NCBI GenBank assembly: GCA_001595385.3
Contig: LVEI03000001.1
Span: 1,765,501-1,829,500, forward strand
Direction of reading: 5' to 3'
DNA length: 64,000 bases
Origin: Deltaproteobacteria bacterium GWC2_55_46
GTDB taxonomy: Bacteria > Desulfobacterota > GWC2-55-46
The translations under genes and the position numbers were made by a program. The notes under the pieces were generated by a model. The model was not told the origin of the DNA. It did no database searches and saw nothing but the letters and a program-made list of their open reading frames with translations. Shown in pieces: positions 19,379-28,500 of this stretch (the first letter of the stretch is position 1; every line of letters begins with the position of its first letter).

Positions 19379-21127
19379 ATGCTCGCGGGCATGTTCAAGA
19401 GGGCCGTAGATCATCTGATGCTCAAAAAACGCTGGAAAGTAAGCCCGGCCGATATGGGGTTGCGGGAGGGCTTAAGCAGGCAGCTCAACATATTGCCGGT
19501 TACGGCTCAGCTTCTGGTAAACAGGGGCCTTGTCGAGGTCGACAAGGCCTTTTCCTTTCTTAAGCCGGACTTATCCTCTCTGCACGACCCCATGCTCATG
19601 AAGGGCATGGAGGCGGCTGTCGCGCGCGTTGTCAAGGCCATGGCCGGGGGGGAGAAGATAGCCGTCTACGGCGACTATGATGTTGACGGGACTACGTCAG
19701 CGGCCCTTCTGTACCTGTTTTTCAAGGAATCCGGCGTCGATGTGCAGACGTATATACCGGCGAGGCTCACCGAGGGGTACGGCCTCAACGCCGAGGCCTT
19801 GAAAAAGATCGCGGCCTCCGGCTGTACGCTCGTCATAACGGTAGACTGCGGCTCGTCAAATGTCGCGGAGGTGGCGTTCGCCAATTCGTTAGGCATGGAC
19901 GTTATCATAACCGACCACCATGAGATGAAGGAGGCGCCCCCGGCCCACGCGGTGCTGAACCCGAAGCAGGAGGGCTGCGCGTTCCCCTTCAAGGGGCTCG
20001 CGGGTGTGGGTGTTGCCTTTAACCTTGTCGTGGCGCTACGGACCCGCTTGAGAGAGGCGGGCTGGTTCAAGGAGGGTGTTCCGAACCTCAAAAGGTACCT
20101 TGACCTGGTGGCGGTTGGCACCGTGGCAGACCTCGTGCCCCTGATGGACGAGAACCGCGTATTCGTGCACTACGGCTTAAAGGAGCTTGAGAGGGCGGAA
20201 AGACCCGGGCTAAAGGCCCTTATTGAGGTCGCCGGGATAAAGGGCAGGCTCGATTCCACCGGCATAGCCTTTCAGATCGCGCCGCGCATAAACGCGGCGG
20301 GAAGGGTCGCGAGCGCCGGTACGGCCCTAAGGCTCCTTACGACCAGCGACCCGCAAGAGGCGGCCTCACTCGCGGCCGAGCTCGACCGTGAGAACACCTC
20401 GCGCCAGAGGATAGAGGCCGAAACGCTAAGTGAGGCCCTTTCAATGCTTGAGGGGCACACAGGCAACGGCATAGTCCTTTTTTCGGAGGGCTGGCACCCC
20501 GGTGTCGTGGGCATAGTCGCCTCCCGCCTCGTGGACAGGTTCTCGAAGCCCGCTGTGCTCATCGCGATGGATAACGGGGTTGGAAAGGGCTCGGCCCGCG
20601 GCATAAGGTCTTTCGACATCTTGAAGGGGCTTGAGTCATGTTCGGCCTTTCTTGAGAGGTTCGGGGGGCACAAGGCCGCCGCCGGCCTTACGGTTACAAG
20701 CGAAAAGGTGGAGGCGTTCAGGGACGAGTTCGTCAGATACGCGGACAGGACCCTCAGAGACGAGGACCTCGTGCCAGAGGTCACCCTCGACGCCGTAGTC
20801 TCCCTCGACGAGGTCGACCGGAGGCTCATATCCGAGATAGAAAGCCTCGCCCCGTTCGGCCAATCGAACCGCGAGCCGGTCCTTTGCCTCTCTGACGCGC
20901 ACATAGTCGCCACCGAGGTCGTCGGCTCAAGGCACTTGAGGTTCACGGTCAAGCATAACGGGCGCTCCGGGCGGGGTATTGGCTTCGGGCTTGCGGGGCT
21001 CCATCCGGTGCAGGGCAAGGGCTACGGCATAGCCTTTTCCCCCTATATCGACGAGTGGCAGGGCGCGTCAAGCCTGAGGCTCAGGATAAAGGACGTCATG
21101 CACGGGTTTGTAAAAACCTTGACATGA
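19379..21127 (+). CDS. recJ: Single-stranded-DNA-specific exonuclease RecJ
   Basis: This 582-residue 5'-3' ssDNA exonuclease acts in recombination and mismatch repair. The DHH domain has AVYGDYDVDGTTSAAL (about 95-110) and D179-H180-H181. The DHHA1 domain shows RFGGHKAAAGLT, and an OB-fold follows near the C-terminus (SRHLRFTVKHNG). The ATG at 19379 and another at 19391 are both possible; neither has a strong ribosome site. Confidence 0.93.
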   Translation: MLAGMFKRAVDHLMLKKRWKVSPADMGLREGLSRQLNILPVTAQLLVNRGLVEVDKAFSFLKPDLSSLHDPMLMKGMEAAVARVVKAMAGGEKIAVYGDYDVDGTTSAALLYLFFKESGVDVQTYIPARLTEGYGLNAEALKKIAASGCTLVITVDCGSSNVAEVAFANSLGMDVIITDHHEMKEAPPAHAVLNPKQEGCAFPFKGLAGVGVAFNLVVALRTRLREAGWFKEGVPNLKRYLDLVAVGTVADLVPLMDENRVFVHYGLKELERAERPGLKALIEVAGIKGRLDSTGIAFQIAPRINAAGRVASAGTALRLLTTSDPQEAASLAAELDRENTSRQRIEAETLSEALSMLEGHTGNGIVLFSEGWHPGVVGIVASRLVDRFSKPAVLIAMDNGVGKGSARGIRSFDILKGLESCSAFLERFGGHKAAAGLTVTSEKVEAFRDEFVRYADRTLRDEDLVPEVTLDAVVSLDEVDRRLISEIESLAPFGQSNREPVLCLSDAHIVATEVVGSRHLRFTVKHNGRSGRGIGFGLAGLHPVQGKGYGIAFSPYIDEWQGASSLRLRIKDVMHGFVKTLT

Positions 21128-21181
21128 AAGCCAAAACAAAATATATTTTTACGTTGCTTGTTTTTAGGAGTTATCTTCTTG

Positions 21182-21817
21182 ATGTCTCACGGAAAATCTC
21201 ATAAAATGATTTTGAAAAAAGGGCTTGCCGTTCTTGCCATGGCCTTCTTCTTTGAGGCCTTCCTGTCGCCAGCTTTTTCGAATGGAAGGTTTTTCTCTGA
21301 CTGGCTGCCGGAGAAGAGCCAGTCGGCGAAGGCCGCCAGGCATTATGTGCTGGACGTGCTCCGCGAGAACAGGACCGGGCTCGGCTCCCTTGAGGAGCTT
21401 AAGCTCGCCGAGGTCATCCTCATGGAGAGCGTTGCCCACAAGATAGACCCTTTGTTCGTGCTCGCCCTCATAGAGAACGAGTCGACCTTCTATAACTGGA
21501 CAAGGTCGTTCCGCGGCGCGGTGGGGCTCATGCAGATACTCCCCACCACGGGCGAGGAGCTGGCTGGCGAGCTTAACGTCGCCTGGAAGGGCGAGGAGAC
21601 GCTTCTGGACCCGTATACAAATGTCAGGATGGGGGTCCACTACCTCTCAAGGCTTAAAAGCAGGTACAAGGACCTTGATACTACCCTTTCAGCCTATAAC
21701 TTCGGCCCCGGCAGGATGGATACCATGATGAAGGAAGGCAATGAGCCGGAGGCCGAGTACGCCCACAGGGTGCTTGAGAGTTACAGGAAGTTCAAGGAAA
21801 AGGCCGAGTTCTATTGA
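21182..21817 (+). CDS. Lytic transglycosylase (Slt/MltC-like SLT domain)
   Basis: A secreted protein of about 211 residues with a long hydrophobic signal segment (KKGLAVLAMAFFFEAFLSPAFS). The goose-lysozyme-like SLT domain is at the C-terminus. The catalytic Glu is in LALIENESTFY, followed by GAVGLMQILPTTG and LSAYNFGPGRMD, the three standard motifs. It cleaves the MurNAc-GlcNAc bond with 1,6-anhydro product. TTTTTAGGAG lies 11 bases before this ATG; the TTG at 21179 directly ahead of it may be used instead. Confidence 0.88.
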   Translation: MSHGKSHKMILKKGLAVLAMAFFFEAFLSPAFSNGRFFSDWLPEKSQSAKAARHYVLDVLRENRTGLGSLEELKLAEVILMESVAHKIDPLFVLALIENESTFYNWTRSFRGAVGLMQILPTTGEELAGELNVAWKGEETLLDPYTNVRMGVHYLSRLKSRYKDLDTTLSAYNFGPGRMDTMMKEGNEPEAEYAHRVLESYRKFKEKAEFY

Positions 21818-21892
21818 AGGCCGCCGGGCAAGAGTCCTACGCCGGTCAACTCCGGCTTGGCAATATATAACATGTAATCCGGGGGTATAAAA

Positions 21893-22438
21893 ATGTTCGT
21901 ACCAAAAAGGGTCTTTTTTACAAAGGGCGTAGGCATACACAAGGAAGAGCTCACCTCTTTCGAGCTCGCGTTGAGGGATGCGGGCATAGAGAAGTTCAAC
22001 CTTGTGCAGGTCTCCAGCATATTCCCGCCCGCCGCCAAGATCGTGCCCAAGACGGTCGGGCTTAAAAAGCTCTCCCCCGGACAGATAGTATTCTGCGTCA
22101 TGAGCAGGCTTGCGAGCAACGAGCCCAGGAGGCTTCTGGCCGCCTCAGTGGGATGCGCCATCCCGACCGACAGGAAACTCTACGGGTACTTGAGCGAGCA
22201 CCATTCCTACGGCCAGTCCGATAACATCGCCGGAGACTACGCGGAGGACCTCGCGGCCGCCATGCTGGCCTCGACCCTCGGCATCGAGCTCGATGAGAAC
22301 CTCGGCTGGGACGAGAAGAAAGAGATATACAGGATAAGCGACAAGATAGTAAAGACGACTAATATAACCCAGTCCGCCATAGTCAAAAGCGACGGCAAGT
22401 TCACCACGGTCGTAGCCGCGGCAGTCCTCGTCCCCTGA
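21893..22438 (+). CDS. Pyruvoyl-dependent arginine decarboxylase
   Basis: The 181-residue proenzyme turns arginine into agmatine and CO2. The self-cleavage site VSSIFPP is at residues 40-46, so cleavage between S41 and S42 should give a beta chain and a pyruvoyl-headed alpha chain. Other family blocks are [29 protein letters not shown] and [10 protein letters not shown]. It leads a tight gene run with two ATP-grasp ligases, an acetyltransferase and a methyltransferase, so agmatine may be used locally rather than for general polyamines. Confidence 0.9.
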   Translation: MFVPKRVFFTKGVGIHKEELTSFELALRDAGIEKFNLVQVSSIFPPAAKIVPKTVGLKKLSPGQIVFCVMSRLASNEPRRLLAASVGCAIPTDRKLYGYLSEHHSYGQSDNIAGDYAEDLAAAMLASTLGIELDENLGWDEKKEIYRISDKIVKTTNITQSAIVKSDGKFTTVVAAAVLVP

Positions 22439-22479
22439 GCCGCGAAGCTCACCCGAGGCCTAAAGCCTTAAACGGTGCT

Positions 22480-23493
22480 ATGAGAGTCGCCCTTACCTAC
22501 AATCTGAAAAAGGACCTCGTGGAGGCCAAAAGCCTCCCCTCGGACTTCTACGCGGAGTGCGACGAGCCTGAGACCATTCAGGCCGTCCGTGACGCCCTCG
22601 CGGAGCGTCATGAAGAGGTCGCCATGGTAGAAGCCGACGAGGATGCCTTCGAGAAGCTCCGGCGCCTTAAGCCCGATATCGTCTTCAACATGGCCGAAGG
22701 GCTCTGGGGAGAGAGCAGGGAGGCGCAGATACCGGCCGTCCTCGAGATGCTCCGCATCCCGTACACCGGCTCAAACCCGCTGACATTGGGGCTTTGCCTC
22801 AACAAGGCCCGCGCGAAAGAGGTCCTTGCCTATTACGGGATACCCACGGCAAGGTTCGTCGTAGCCGCCGCGCCCTCTCTTGAAATAGAGAAGTTCCTGA
22901 CCTTCCCGATGATAGTGAAGCCGCTATTCGAAGGTTCGAGCAAGGGCATAAAGAACGATTCCATCGTACATACCCCCTCTGAATTAAAGAAGAAGGTCGC
23001 CTCGGTGCTCGAAGAGTACTCCCAGCCCGCCCTTGTGGAGGAGTACCTGAGCGGGCGCGAGTTTACCGTCGCGCTCATGGGTAACGGTGAGGGGCTCAAG
23101 GTCCTCCCGATAGTCGAGATAAACTACTCTGCCCTCCCGGCGGGCGTAAACCATATATATTCGTACGAGGCCAAATGGGTGCTCGACACACCGGATGCCC
23201 CGCTCGACATATTCACGTGCCCGGCGCAGATACCTGACAGGCTCAAGAGCGCCATCGAGGCGGTTTCAAGGGACGCCTTCAAGTCGCTTGACGTCAAGGA
23301 CTGGTGCAGGATAGACGTAAGGCTCGATTCATCTGGCGTGCCGCACGTCATAGAGCTCAATCCCCTGCCCGGCATCCTCATGGACCCGAAGTGCAATTCA
23401 TGCTTTCCCAAGGCCGCGAGGGCAGCCGGGATGTCGTTCAGCTCCCTCGTAAACGGCGTGCTTGATGCCGCGCGCGGAAGGTTCGGCCTGTGA
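22480..23493 (+). CDS. Ddl-like ATP-grasp ligase (first of pair)
   Basis: The 337-residue ATP-grasp protein is of D-alanine-D-alanine ligase type: N-terminal domain (1-95), YTGSNPLTLGLCLNKARAK, PMIVKPLFEGSSKGI for ATP binding, VEEYLSGREFTVALMG, and the metal site VIELNPLPG near the C-terminus. It lies in no cell-wall cluster but directly after arginine decarboxylase, and its stop overlaps the GTG of a second ligase by four bases. Such enzymes join an amine to a carboxylate using ATP. The substrate is not known; a role in making an agmatine- or amino-acid-derived amide is inference. Confidence 0.8.
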   Translation: MRVALTYNLKKDLVEAKSLPSDFYAECDEPETIQAVRDALAERHEEVAMVEADEDAFEKLRRLKPDIVFNMAEGLWGESREAQIPAVLEMLRIPYTGSNPLTLGLCLNKARAKEVLAYYGIPTARFVVAAAPSLEIEKFLTFPMIVKPLFEGSSKGIKNDSIVHTPSELKKKVASVLEEYSQPALVEEYLSGREFTVALMGNGEGLKVLPIVEINYSALPAGVNHIYSYEAKWVLDTPDAPLDIFTCPAQIPDRLKSAIEAVSRDAFKSLDVKDWCRIDVRLDSSGVPHVIELNPLPGILMDPKCNSCFPKAARAAGMSFSSLVNGVLDAARGRFGL

Positions 23494-24533
23494 GGCCGTC
23501 GAAGGTGAAGATAATCTTCAACGACGACGGACATGACACATACGCCATGGGCGGCAAGGCGATAGACCTCGAAGACATCAACTCTACCGTAGCCGACGTA
23601 GATGGCGCCTTAAGATCAAAAGGATATCCCGTATCGAGTGTGCCGCTTAAGGGCAGTGAAGATCTCGATAGGTTCACGGCAGAGATAAAAGACACAGAGG
23701 CGGTCATCTTTAACCTCTGCGAAGGGGCCTTCTCCAAGAGCTCATTCGAGATGAACGTGGCGGCCCTCCTTGAGCTCTACGGCGCGCGCTTTACGGGCAA
23801 CGGCCCGCTTACGCTGGGGCTCTCTCTCAATAAGGGCCTTACAAAGGATATACTCTCCAGAAGGGGCGTGCCTACGCCGGCTTACGCCGTCATGAATGAG
23901 CCGCCGGAGGAGATTGCCGGCCTTGAGTTCCCGCTTATCGTCAAGCCGCTTTGCGAGGACGCAAGCGTCGGGATAGATTCGAAAGCGGTCGTTGGGAACC
24001 TTGCGGAGTTGCGTGAGAGGGTCGGGCATGTCGTCTCGAAGTTCTGCCAGCCGGCCATCGTGGAAGAATATATCGACGGCAGGGAGTTCAATATCGCGGT
24101 AATGGGCAATGGAAGAGGCGCGCGGGCGCTGCCGCCTTCGGAGATACTCTTCGTCGATTTCCCTGAGGGCAGGCCGAAGATATGCTGCTACGAGGCCAAA
24201 TGGGTGGAGGAGAGCCCCTTTTATATGAAGACGGTCCCGAGCTGTCCCGCGCAGATACCCGACAGTCTCAAGGCCGAGCTTCAGTCGATAGCGCTGCTGG
24301 CCTACAGGACCATGGGCTGCAGGGATTACGCCAGGGTGGACATGAGGCTCGGCATGGACAATAAGGTCAGGGTGATCGAGGTAAACCCCAACCCGGACAT
24401 ATCGTCAGATGCCGGGTTCGCGAGGGCAGCCAAAGCCGCCGGGCTTGAGTACGCCGACCTTATAGCCGCGATAGTCGAAGCGGCGGTCGAGAGGAATGAA
24501 CCGCAGGAGGCCAGGGCCTGCTTAGCGAGATGA
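23490..24533 (+). CDS. Ddl-like ATP-grasp ligase (second of pair)
   Basis: The 347-residue paralogue of the preceding ligase has the same blocks: FTGNGPLTLGLSLNKGLTK, LIVKPLCEDASVGI, VEEYIDGREFNIAVMG and VIEVNPNPD. The N-terminal substrate-binding part differs strongly (NDDGHDTYAMGG), so the two probably act on different substrates or in sequence. The GTG start overlaps the previous TGA (GTGA), and the stop overlaps the next ATG (ATGA). A second GTG at 23505 is possible. Confidence 0.8.
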   Translation: MRPSKVKIIFNDDGHDTYAMGGKAIDLEDINSTVADVDGALRSKGYPVSSVPLKGSEDLDRFTAEIKDTEAVIFNLCEGAFSKSSFEMNVAALLELYGARFTGNGPLTLGLSLNKGLTKDILSRRGVPTPAYAVMNEPPEEIAGLEFPLIVKPLCEDASVGIDSKAVVGNLAELRERVGHVVSKFCQPAIVEEYIDGREFNIAVMGNGRGARALPPSEILFVDFPEGRPKICCYEAKWVEESPFYMKTVPSCPAQIPDSLKAELQSIALLAYRTMGCRDYARVDMRLGMDNKVRVIEVNPNPDISSDAGFARAAKAAGLEYADLIAAIVEAAVERNEPQEARACLAR

Positions 24534-25030
24534 GAGAGAGCGCCAGCCAGAGCGGGTTAACGATGAGAAAGACGGTTCCCGCGGACAGGGCGGCGCTTGT
24601 TTCGTGCGTCGAGGGCGCCGGGAACCTCACGTCAGATGAGAGGGACTGCGCGGTAGAGCTCATCGACATATATCTGAAAGACCCGCTTCAGACCGATTAC
24701 TTCTTCATCACGGCGGCCGCTTCCGACGGATGCCCTGCCGGTTACGCGTGCTATGGGAAGAGGCCGCTCACGGACGCTGTCTATGACCTGTACTGGATAC
24801 TCGTCGGCCAGGAGCGCAGGCGAGAGGGTGTCGCGACCATGCTCCTTGAACACGTCGAGGGGCTTTTAAGGGACGAGGGCGCGAGGATGCTTGTGGCCGA
24901 GACATCCGGCTTGCCGGCCTATGACGCGGCAAGAAGGCTGTATCTTAAGAGCGGCTTCCGCGAAGAGGCCAGGATAAGGGAATTCTACAAGCCGGGAGAC
25001 GATATAATTTTTTTCACCAAGCGGTTATAA
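24530..25030 (+). CDS. GNAT family N-acetyltransferase in the ATP-grasp operon
   Basis: The 166-residue GNAT fold protein has the acetyl-CoA loop QERRREGVATMLL and the C-terminal RRLYLKSGFREEARIREFY block. An ATGA overlap couples it to the second ligase. Its place in the operon suggests that it acylates the product of the ligases or of arginine decarboxylase. An ATG at 24563 is a possible internal start that would still keep the full domain. Confidence 0.82.
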   Translation: MRESASQSGLTMRKTVPADRAALVSCVEGAGNLTSDERDCAVELIDIYLKDPLQTDYFFITAAASDGCPAGYACYGKRPLTDAVYDLYWILVGQERRREGVATMLLEHVEGLLRDEGARMLVAETSGLPAYDAARRLYLKSGFREEARIREFYKPGDDIIFFTKRL

Positions 25031-25046
25031 AACCAACGGAGTGACT

Positions 25047-25664
25047 GTGGAGCTTGAGAGCATAAAAAAGATATACGCCGGTTACTCGAACATATACGAC
25101 GCCCTTTTCAAGAGGTTCTTTTATCCGAGGATAAAGCACGCCATAACCTACATGGACATCAAGCCCGGGGAGAGGGTCCTTGACGTCGGCGTGGGCACGG
25201 GCCTTTCCCTTCAGGAGTTCCCCGGTAACTGCACCGTGGTCGGCATAGACCTCTCTACGGCCATGCTCAGGAAGGCGAAGGACAAGATAGGCAAGCACGG
25301 CCTCGGCCACATACATGTGCTCAGCATGGACGCCATGAGCATAGGCTTCAGGGACGACACCTTCGACAAGGTCTTCATATCCCATGTCGTAAGCGTCGTG
25401 CCAGACCCGTACAGGCTCATGTCCGAGGTGAGGCGCGTGTGCAAGAAGGGCGGCCAGGTCGTCATCGTCAACCACTTCAAGTCGAGCAACAAGGTCGTTG
25501 AGATAGTCGAGAAGCTCATAAACCCGGTGTGCAAGAAGATAGGGTGGAGGTCGGACCTGTGCCTAAACGAGTTCATAAACCGTTCCGGCCTCAACGTCCG
25601 GCAGAAGTACATGCTCAAGAAGCTGGACTTTTGGCACATACTCTTCGCCACAAACGAGAAGTAA
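25047..25664 (+). CDS. Class I SAM-dependent methyltransferase (PmtA/UbiE-like)
   Basis: The protein of about 205 residues binds SAM through VLDVGVGTGLSL, with the acidic strand end GIDLS and motif AMSIGFRDDTFDKVF. It resembles bacterial phosphatidylethanolamine N-methyltransferases and UbiE-like enzymes; the substrate is unknown. The GTG at 25047 has GGAG five bases upstream; a GTG at 25041 is in the same frame. It follows the GNAT gene by fewer than 20 bases, so it is probably part of the same operon and could methylate its product. Confidence 0.8.
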   Translation: MELESIKKIYAGYSNIYDALFKRFFYPRIKHAITYMDIKPGERVLDVGVGTGLSLQEFPGNCTVVGIDLSTAMLRKAKDKIGKHGLGHIHVLSMDAMSIGFRDDTFDKVFISHVVSVVPDPYRLMSEVRRVCKKGGQVVIVNHFKSSNKVVEIVEKLINPVCKKIGWRSDLCLNEFINRSGLNVRQKYMLKKLDFWHILFATNEK

Positions 25665-25677
25665 GCCGCGGAGCCAT

Positions 25678-26142
25678 TTGCCCAGGGACAATATCCTATC
25701 CGGCCATCTTATCGAGCCCCTGACCGCCGAAGACCTCGAGGAGGTCATGAGGATCGAGAGGGTCTCTTTCCCCAAGCCCTGGACCAGGGCAATGTTCGAA
25801 GGCGAGCTGAAAAACCCGGTCTCCTCGGCGTACACCCTGAAGGTGCGCCCCGACGATGATGAGCTGGCGGCCTACATAGTCTTCTGGATAGTCCACGGCG
25901 AGGCCCATATCCTCAATATCGCCGTTGACCCGAGGTGGAGGGGCAGGGGGGTGGCTTCCCGCTTACTTGGCTTCGTCCTCCAGATAATGAAGCGCAGGAT
26001 GGTCTACGAGGTCTTCCTCGAGGTCAGGGTTTCTAACGAGTACGCGAAGAGCCTCTATAAGAAGTTCGGCTTCAGGGAGGCCTTCATAAGAAGGAACTAC
26101 TATGGGGACGAGGATGCGATAGTGATGGTCCTCGATCTTTAG
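25678..26142 (+). CDS. rimI: Ribosomal-protein-alanine N-acetyltransferase RimI-like
   Basis: The 154-residue GNAT protein has the RimI pattern: WTRAMFEGELKNP near the start, HILNIAVDPRWRGRGVASRLL for acetyl-CoA, and VRVSNEYAKSLYKKFGF. RimI acetylates the N-terminus of ribosomal protein S18. The start is TTG with GGAG upstream. Since it ends an operon with another GNAT gene, a role in that pathway cannot be ruled out, but the sequence fits RimI better. Confidence 0.78.
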   Translation: MPRDNILSGHLIEPLTAEDLEEVMRIERVSFPKPWTRAMFEGELKNPVSSAYTLKVRPDDDELAAYIVFWIVHGEAHILNIAVDPRWRGRGVASRLLGFVLQIMKRRMVYEVFLEVRVSNEYAKSLYKKFGFREAFIRRNYYGDEDAIVMVLDL

Positions 26143-26190
26143 CAGGCGACGAAGAATCTCTCTTATTTTGGAACTGAGGCAGGGAAGATT

Positions 26191-26976
26191 TTGGAACTAA
26201 AGGCAAAGATACTCTATAACGACCGCCTTGCTGAAGGGTACTTCAGGCTTGGCCTCTCCTGCGGGATGGCCGAAGTGAGGGCAGGGCATTTTGTCATGCT
26301 CAAGGTCTCTAACGGATTGGACCCGCTCCTGAGAAGGCCGCTCGGCATATACAGGCCGCTTGGCGCGAAAGGCAAGGGCGCAGGTGTAGAGCTTCTTTAC
26401 AGGGTCGTTGGCAGGGGCACGGGGATACTGTCGCTCAAGAGGCCTGGTGAGACGCTCGGCGTGCTTGGCCCGCTCGGCAACGGTTTTGCCGACCCGCCTG
26501 AAGACCGTAAGATAGTGATGCTTGCCGGCGGCATGGGCATAGTGCCGCTTTATATGCTGGCGAAAAAAGCCAGGGGCGCTACGCTTCTTTTCGGGGCGCG
26601 CACGAAAAAAGAGACTTTCCTACTGAAGGACTTCCGCGCCATGGGGCTCAAGATAAAGACCGCCACTGAGGACGGCAGCGCCGGTACAAAGGGCTTTGTT
26701 ACGGAGCTGCTTGCCTCTGGGATTACCCCTGAGACAACTGTATACGCCTGCGGCCCTGTCGGCATGCTCAAGGCAGCGGCCATGATAACCAATAAGGCCG
26801 GGGCGAAATGCCTGGTCTCGCTCGAGCGGTCGATGGCCTGCGGCATAGGCGTATGCCTGGGCTGCGCCGTGAGGACCAGGGCGCGCCACGAGGAGAAGGA
26901 GAACAGGTTCTACAAGATGGTCTGCTCTGACGGCCCTGTATTCGATAGCGAGGAGATAGATTGGGACGTGCTCTGA
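26191..26976 (+). CDS. pyrK: Dihydroorotate dehydrogenase electron transfer subunit PyrK
   Basis: The 261-residue flavoprotein carries electrons from PyrD to NAD+ or another acceptor. It has a FAD domain (LLRRPLGIYR), an NAD(P)-binding domain with MLAGGMGIVPLY and YACGPVGMLKA, and a 2Fe-2S cluster bound by C217, C222, C225 and C245 (MACGIGVCLGCAV, VCSDGPVF). The TTG start has AGGGAAG upstream. pyrD follows with a 16-base overlap. Confidence 0.92.
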   Translation: MELKAKILYNDRLAEGYFRLGLSCGMAEVRAGHFVMLKVSNGLDPLLRRPLGIYRPLGAKGKGAGVELLYRVVGRGTGILSLKRPGETLGVLGPLGNGFADPPEDRKIVMLAGGMGIVPLYMLAKKARGATLLFGARTKKETFLLKDFRAMGLKIKTATEDGSAGTKGFVTELLASGITPETTVYACGPVGMLKAAAMITNKAGAKCLVSLERSMACGIGVCLGCAVRTRARHEEKENRFYKMVCSDGPVFDSEEIDWDVL

Positions 26977-27893
26977 AAAGAGAAAACCCGCTTGAGGTAA
27001 GGATAGCGGGGCTCAGCTTCAAAAACCCGGTCATGACAGCTTCCGGAACCTTCGGCTATGGGAGCGAGTTCGCGCCGTATATGGATTTGAATAAGCTCGG
27101 CGCGATCGTCGTGAAGGGCCTCTCTCTTTATCCCAGGCAGGGCAATCCCGGGCCGAGGATAGTCGAAACGCCCAGCGGCATGCTCAACGCCATAGGCCTT
27201 CAGAACGTGGGCGTTGACGACTTTATCGAGCGGAAGCTCCCGCTACTTAAGGGAGTAGACACGCACGTCATCGCCAATATCTTCGGAGAGACCGTCGAGG
27301 ACTATGTCGAGGTAGCGCGGAGGCTCGACGCCGCGAAAGGTGTAGCGGCCCTTGAGATAAACATCTCATGCCCGAATGTAAAAAAAGGCGGCATCGTCTT
27401 CGGCACAGACCCGAACGAGGCGTTCAAGGTGGTCTCTGCCGTGAGGAAGGCAACCCGTCTTCCGGTCATCACAAAGCTATCGCCCAACGTAACCGACATA
27501 AAGGTGATGGTAAAGGCGGCTGAGGACGGCGGCTCTGACGCGATTTCTCTCATCAACACCATAACCGGCATGGCCATAGACGTAGAGCGGAGAAGGCCTG
27601 TCCTCGCCACGGCCACAGGCGGCCTCTCAGGCCCGGCCATAAGGCCGATAGCCGTGCGAATGGTATGGCAGGCGGCGCAGGTGGCGAAGGTGCCCATAAT
27701 AGGCATGGGCGGCATCGTAACGGCCAAAGACGCGCTTGAGTTCATAATAGCCGGCGCAACCGCCGTGCAGGTGGGCACCGCGAACTTCATAGAACCGGAC
27801 GCCTCTGTCAAGGTGGTTGACGGGATAGAAGAATATCTCGTCAGGAAAAATATGAAGCTGGAAGAGCTCATAGGTTCGCTCAGGAGCGGGTGA
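26961..27893 (+). CDS. pyrD: Dihydroorotate dehydrogenase class 1B catalytic subunit PyrD
   Basis: The 310-residue FMN enzyme oxidises dihydroorotate to orotate. C137 in NISCPNVKKGG is the active-site base of class 1, and the FMN loop is IIGMGGIVTAKDALEFI. The TTG start has AGGAG six bases upstream and lies inside pyrK, as in other pyrKD pairs. The 200 bases after the gene hold no gene that I can see. Confidence 0.94.
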   Translation: MGRALKRENPLEVRIAGLSFKNPVMTASGTFGYGSEFAPYMDLNKLGAIVVKGLSLYPRQGNPGPRIVETPSGMLNAIGLQNVGVDDFIERKLPLLKGVDTHVIANIFGETVEDYVEVARRLDAAKGVAALEINISCPNVKKGGIVFGTDPNEAFKVVSAVRKATRLPVITKLSPNVTDIKVMVKAAEDGGSDAISLINTITGMAIDVERRRPVLATATGGLSGPAIRPIAVRMVWQAAQVAKVPIIGMGGIVTAKDALEFIIAGATAVQVGTANFIEPDASVKVVDGIEEYLVRKNMKLEELIGSLRSG

Positions 27894-28095
27894 AGCTGGT
27901 CTTGCCGTTATTGGTAAGGACTTTTTCCGCACTGCCGTGAGGCATCGAGGCTAAGGCTCACTTCTTTCTACCTCTCTCACTCCGTGAACTCGCCCCTTAG
28001 GTCGCTTCGCTCCATCTTCCCATCATTCCTCTTTTGGGTTGAAATCTCCATTCATACGGGTTAAGTTTGAATCAAAATCGAAAGTGGGAGGATGT

Positions 28096-28398
28096 ATGAA
28101 AAACCCTGTCGAAAAGATCTTGAAGGAATCGAGCGTCGTCTCGGAGCTCTACCACAAGCTGTCGAAGCTCAGGGGCAAGCTCGACAAGGAGATGAACGCC
28201 ATCGGGAAGAAGTTCTCCAACGAGATAACGAAGATAGAGAAAAAGGCCAAGAAGAAGCTCAAGGCCGTCGAGCATGCCCAGCTATGGGAAAAGGGCGGCT
28301 TTGAGAAGCTCGCCGTGAAGGTCCACAAGAAGACCGAGGCCCTGATGAAAACGGCCCAGAAGGACTGCAAGCTGGTGATAGCGAAGCTGAGGAAGTAA
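28096..28398 (+). CDS. Lys-rich coiled-coil protein of unknown function
   Basis: The 100-residue protein is very basic (about a quarter lysine) and predicted mostly helical. It has no signal peptide or membrane span and no cysteine except one near the end. I recognise no family. GGGAGG lies four bases before the chosen ATG, and a strong terminator follows 13 bases after the stop, so it is a stand-alone expressed unit. The charge would suit binding to nucleic acid or a polyanion such as polyphosphate; that is inference. Confidence 0.7.
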   Translation: MKNPVEKILKESSVVSELYHKLSKLRGKLDKEMNAIGKKFSNEITKIEKKAKKKLKAVEHAQLWEKGGFEKLAVKVHKKTEALMKTAQKDCKLVIAKLRK

Positions 28399-28410
28399 GG
28401 GATGATGAAA

Positions 28411-28440
28411 GCCGGGGCGCGAAAGCGCCCCGGCTTTTTA
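28411..28440 (+). terminator. Strong Rho-independent terminator
   Basis: GCCGGGGCGC and GCGCCCCGGC form a perfect 10-bp stem with a GAAA tetraloop and TTTTTA tail. Confidence 0.92.
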
Positions 28441-28485
28441 GTAGGGGGCTCCGCCCAACAAAAGCAAGGCGCCAAATCAAAAAAT

Positions 28486-28500
28486 GGTGGCGCAGCCACC
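28486..28500. repeat. R3 hairpin repeat (GGTGGC-GCA-GCCACC)
   Basis: ATGGTGGC GCA GCCACCCTACC is one of several short GGTGsGC/GCsCACC hairpins between genes here (also at 49142, 49807, 52737 and 52793). It lies just before the AT-rich acyltransferase gene. Confidence 0.55.

Noticed and set aside
19162-19398. 78-codon minus-strand frame before recJ
   Set aside because: It overlaps the recJ start, has no ribosome site and resembles no family. The region is better seen as repeat remnants.
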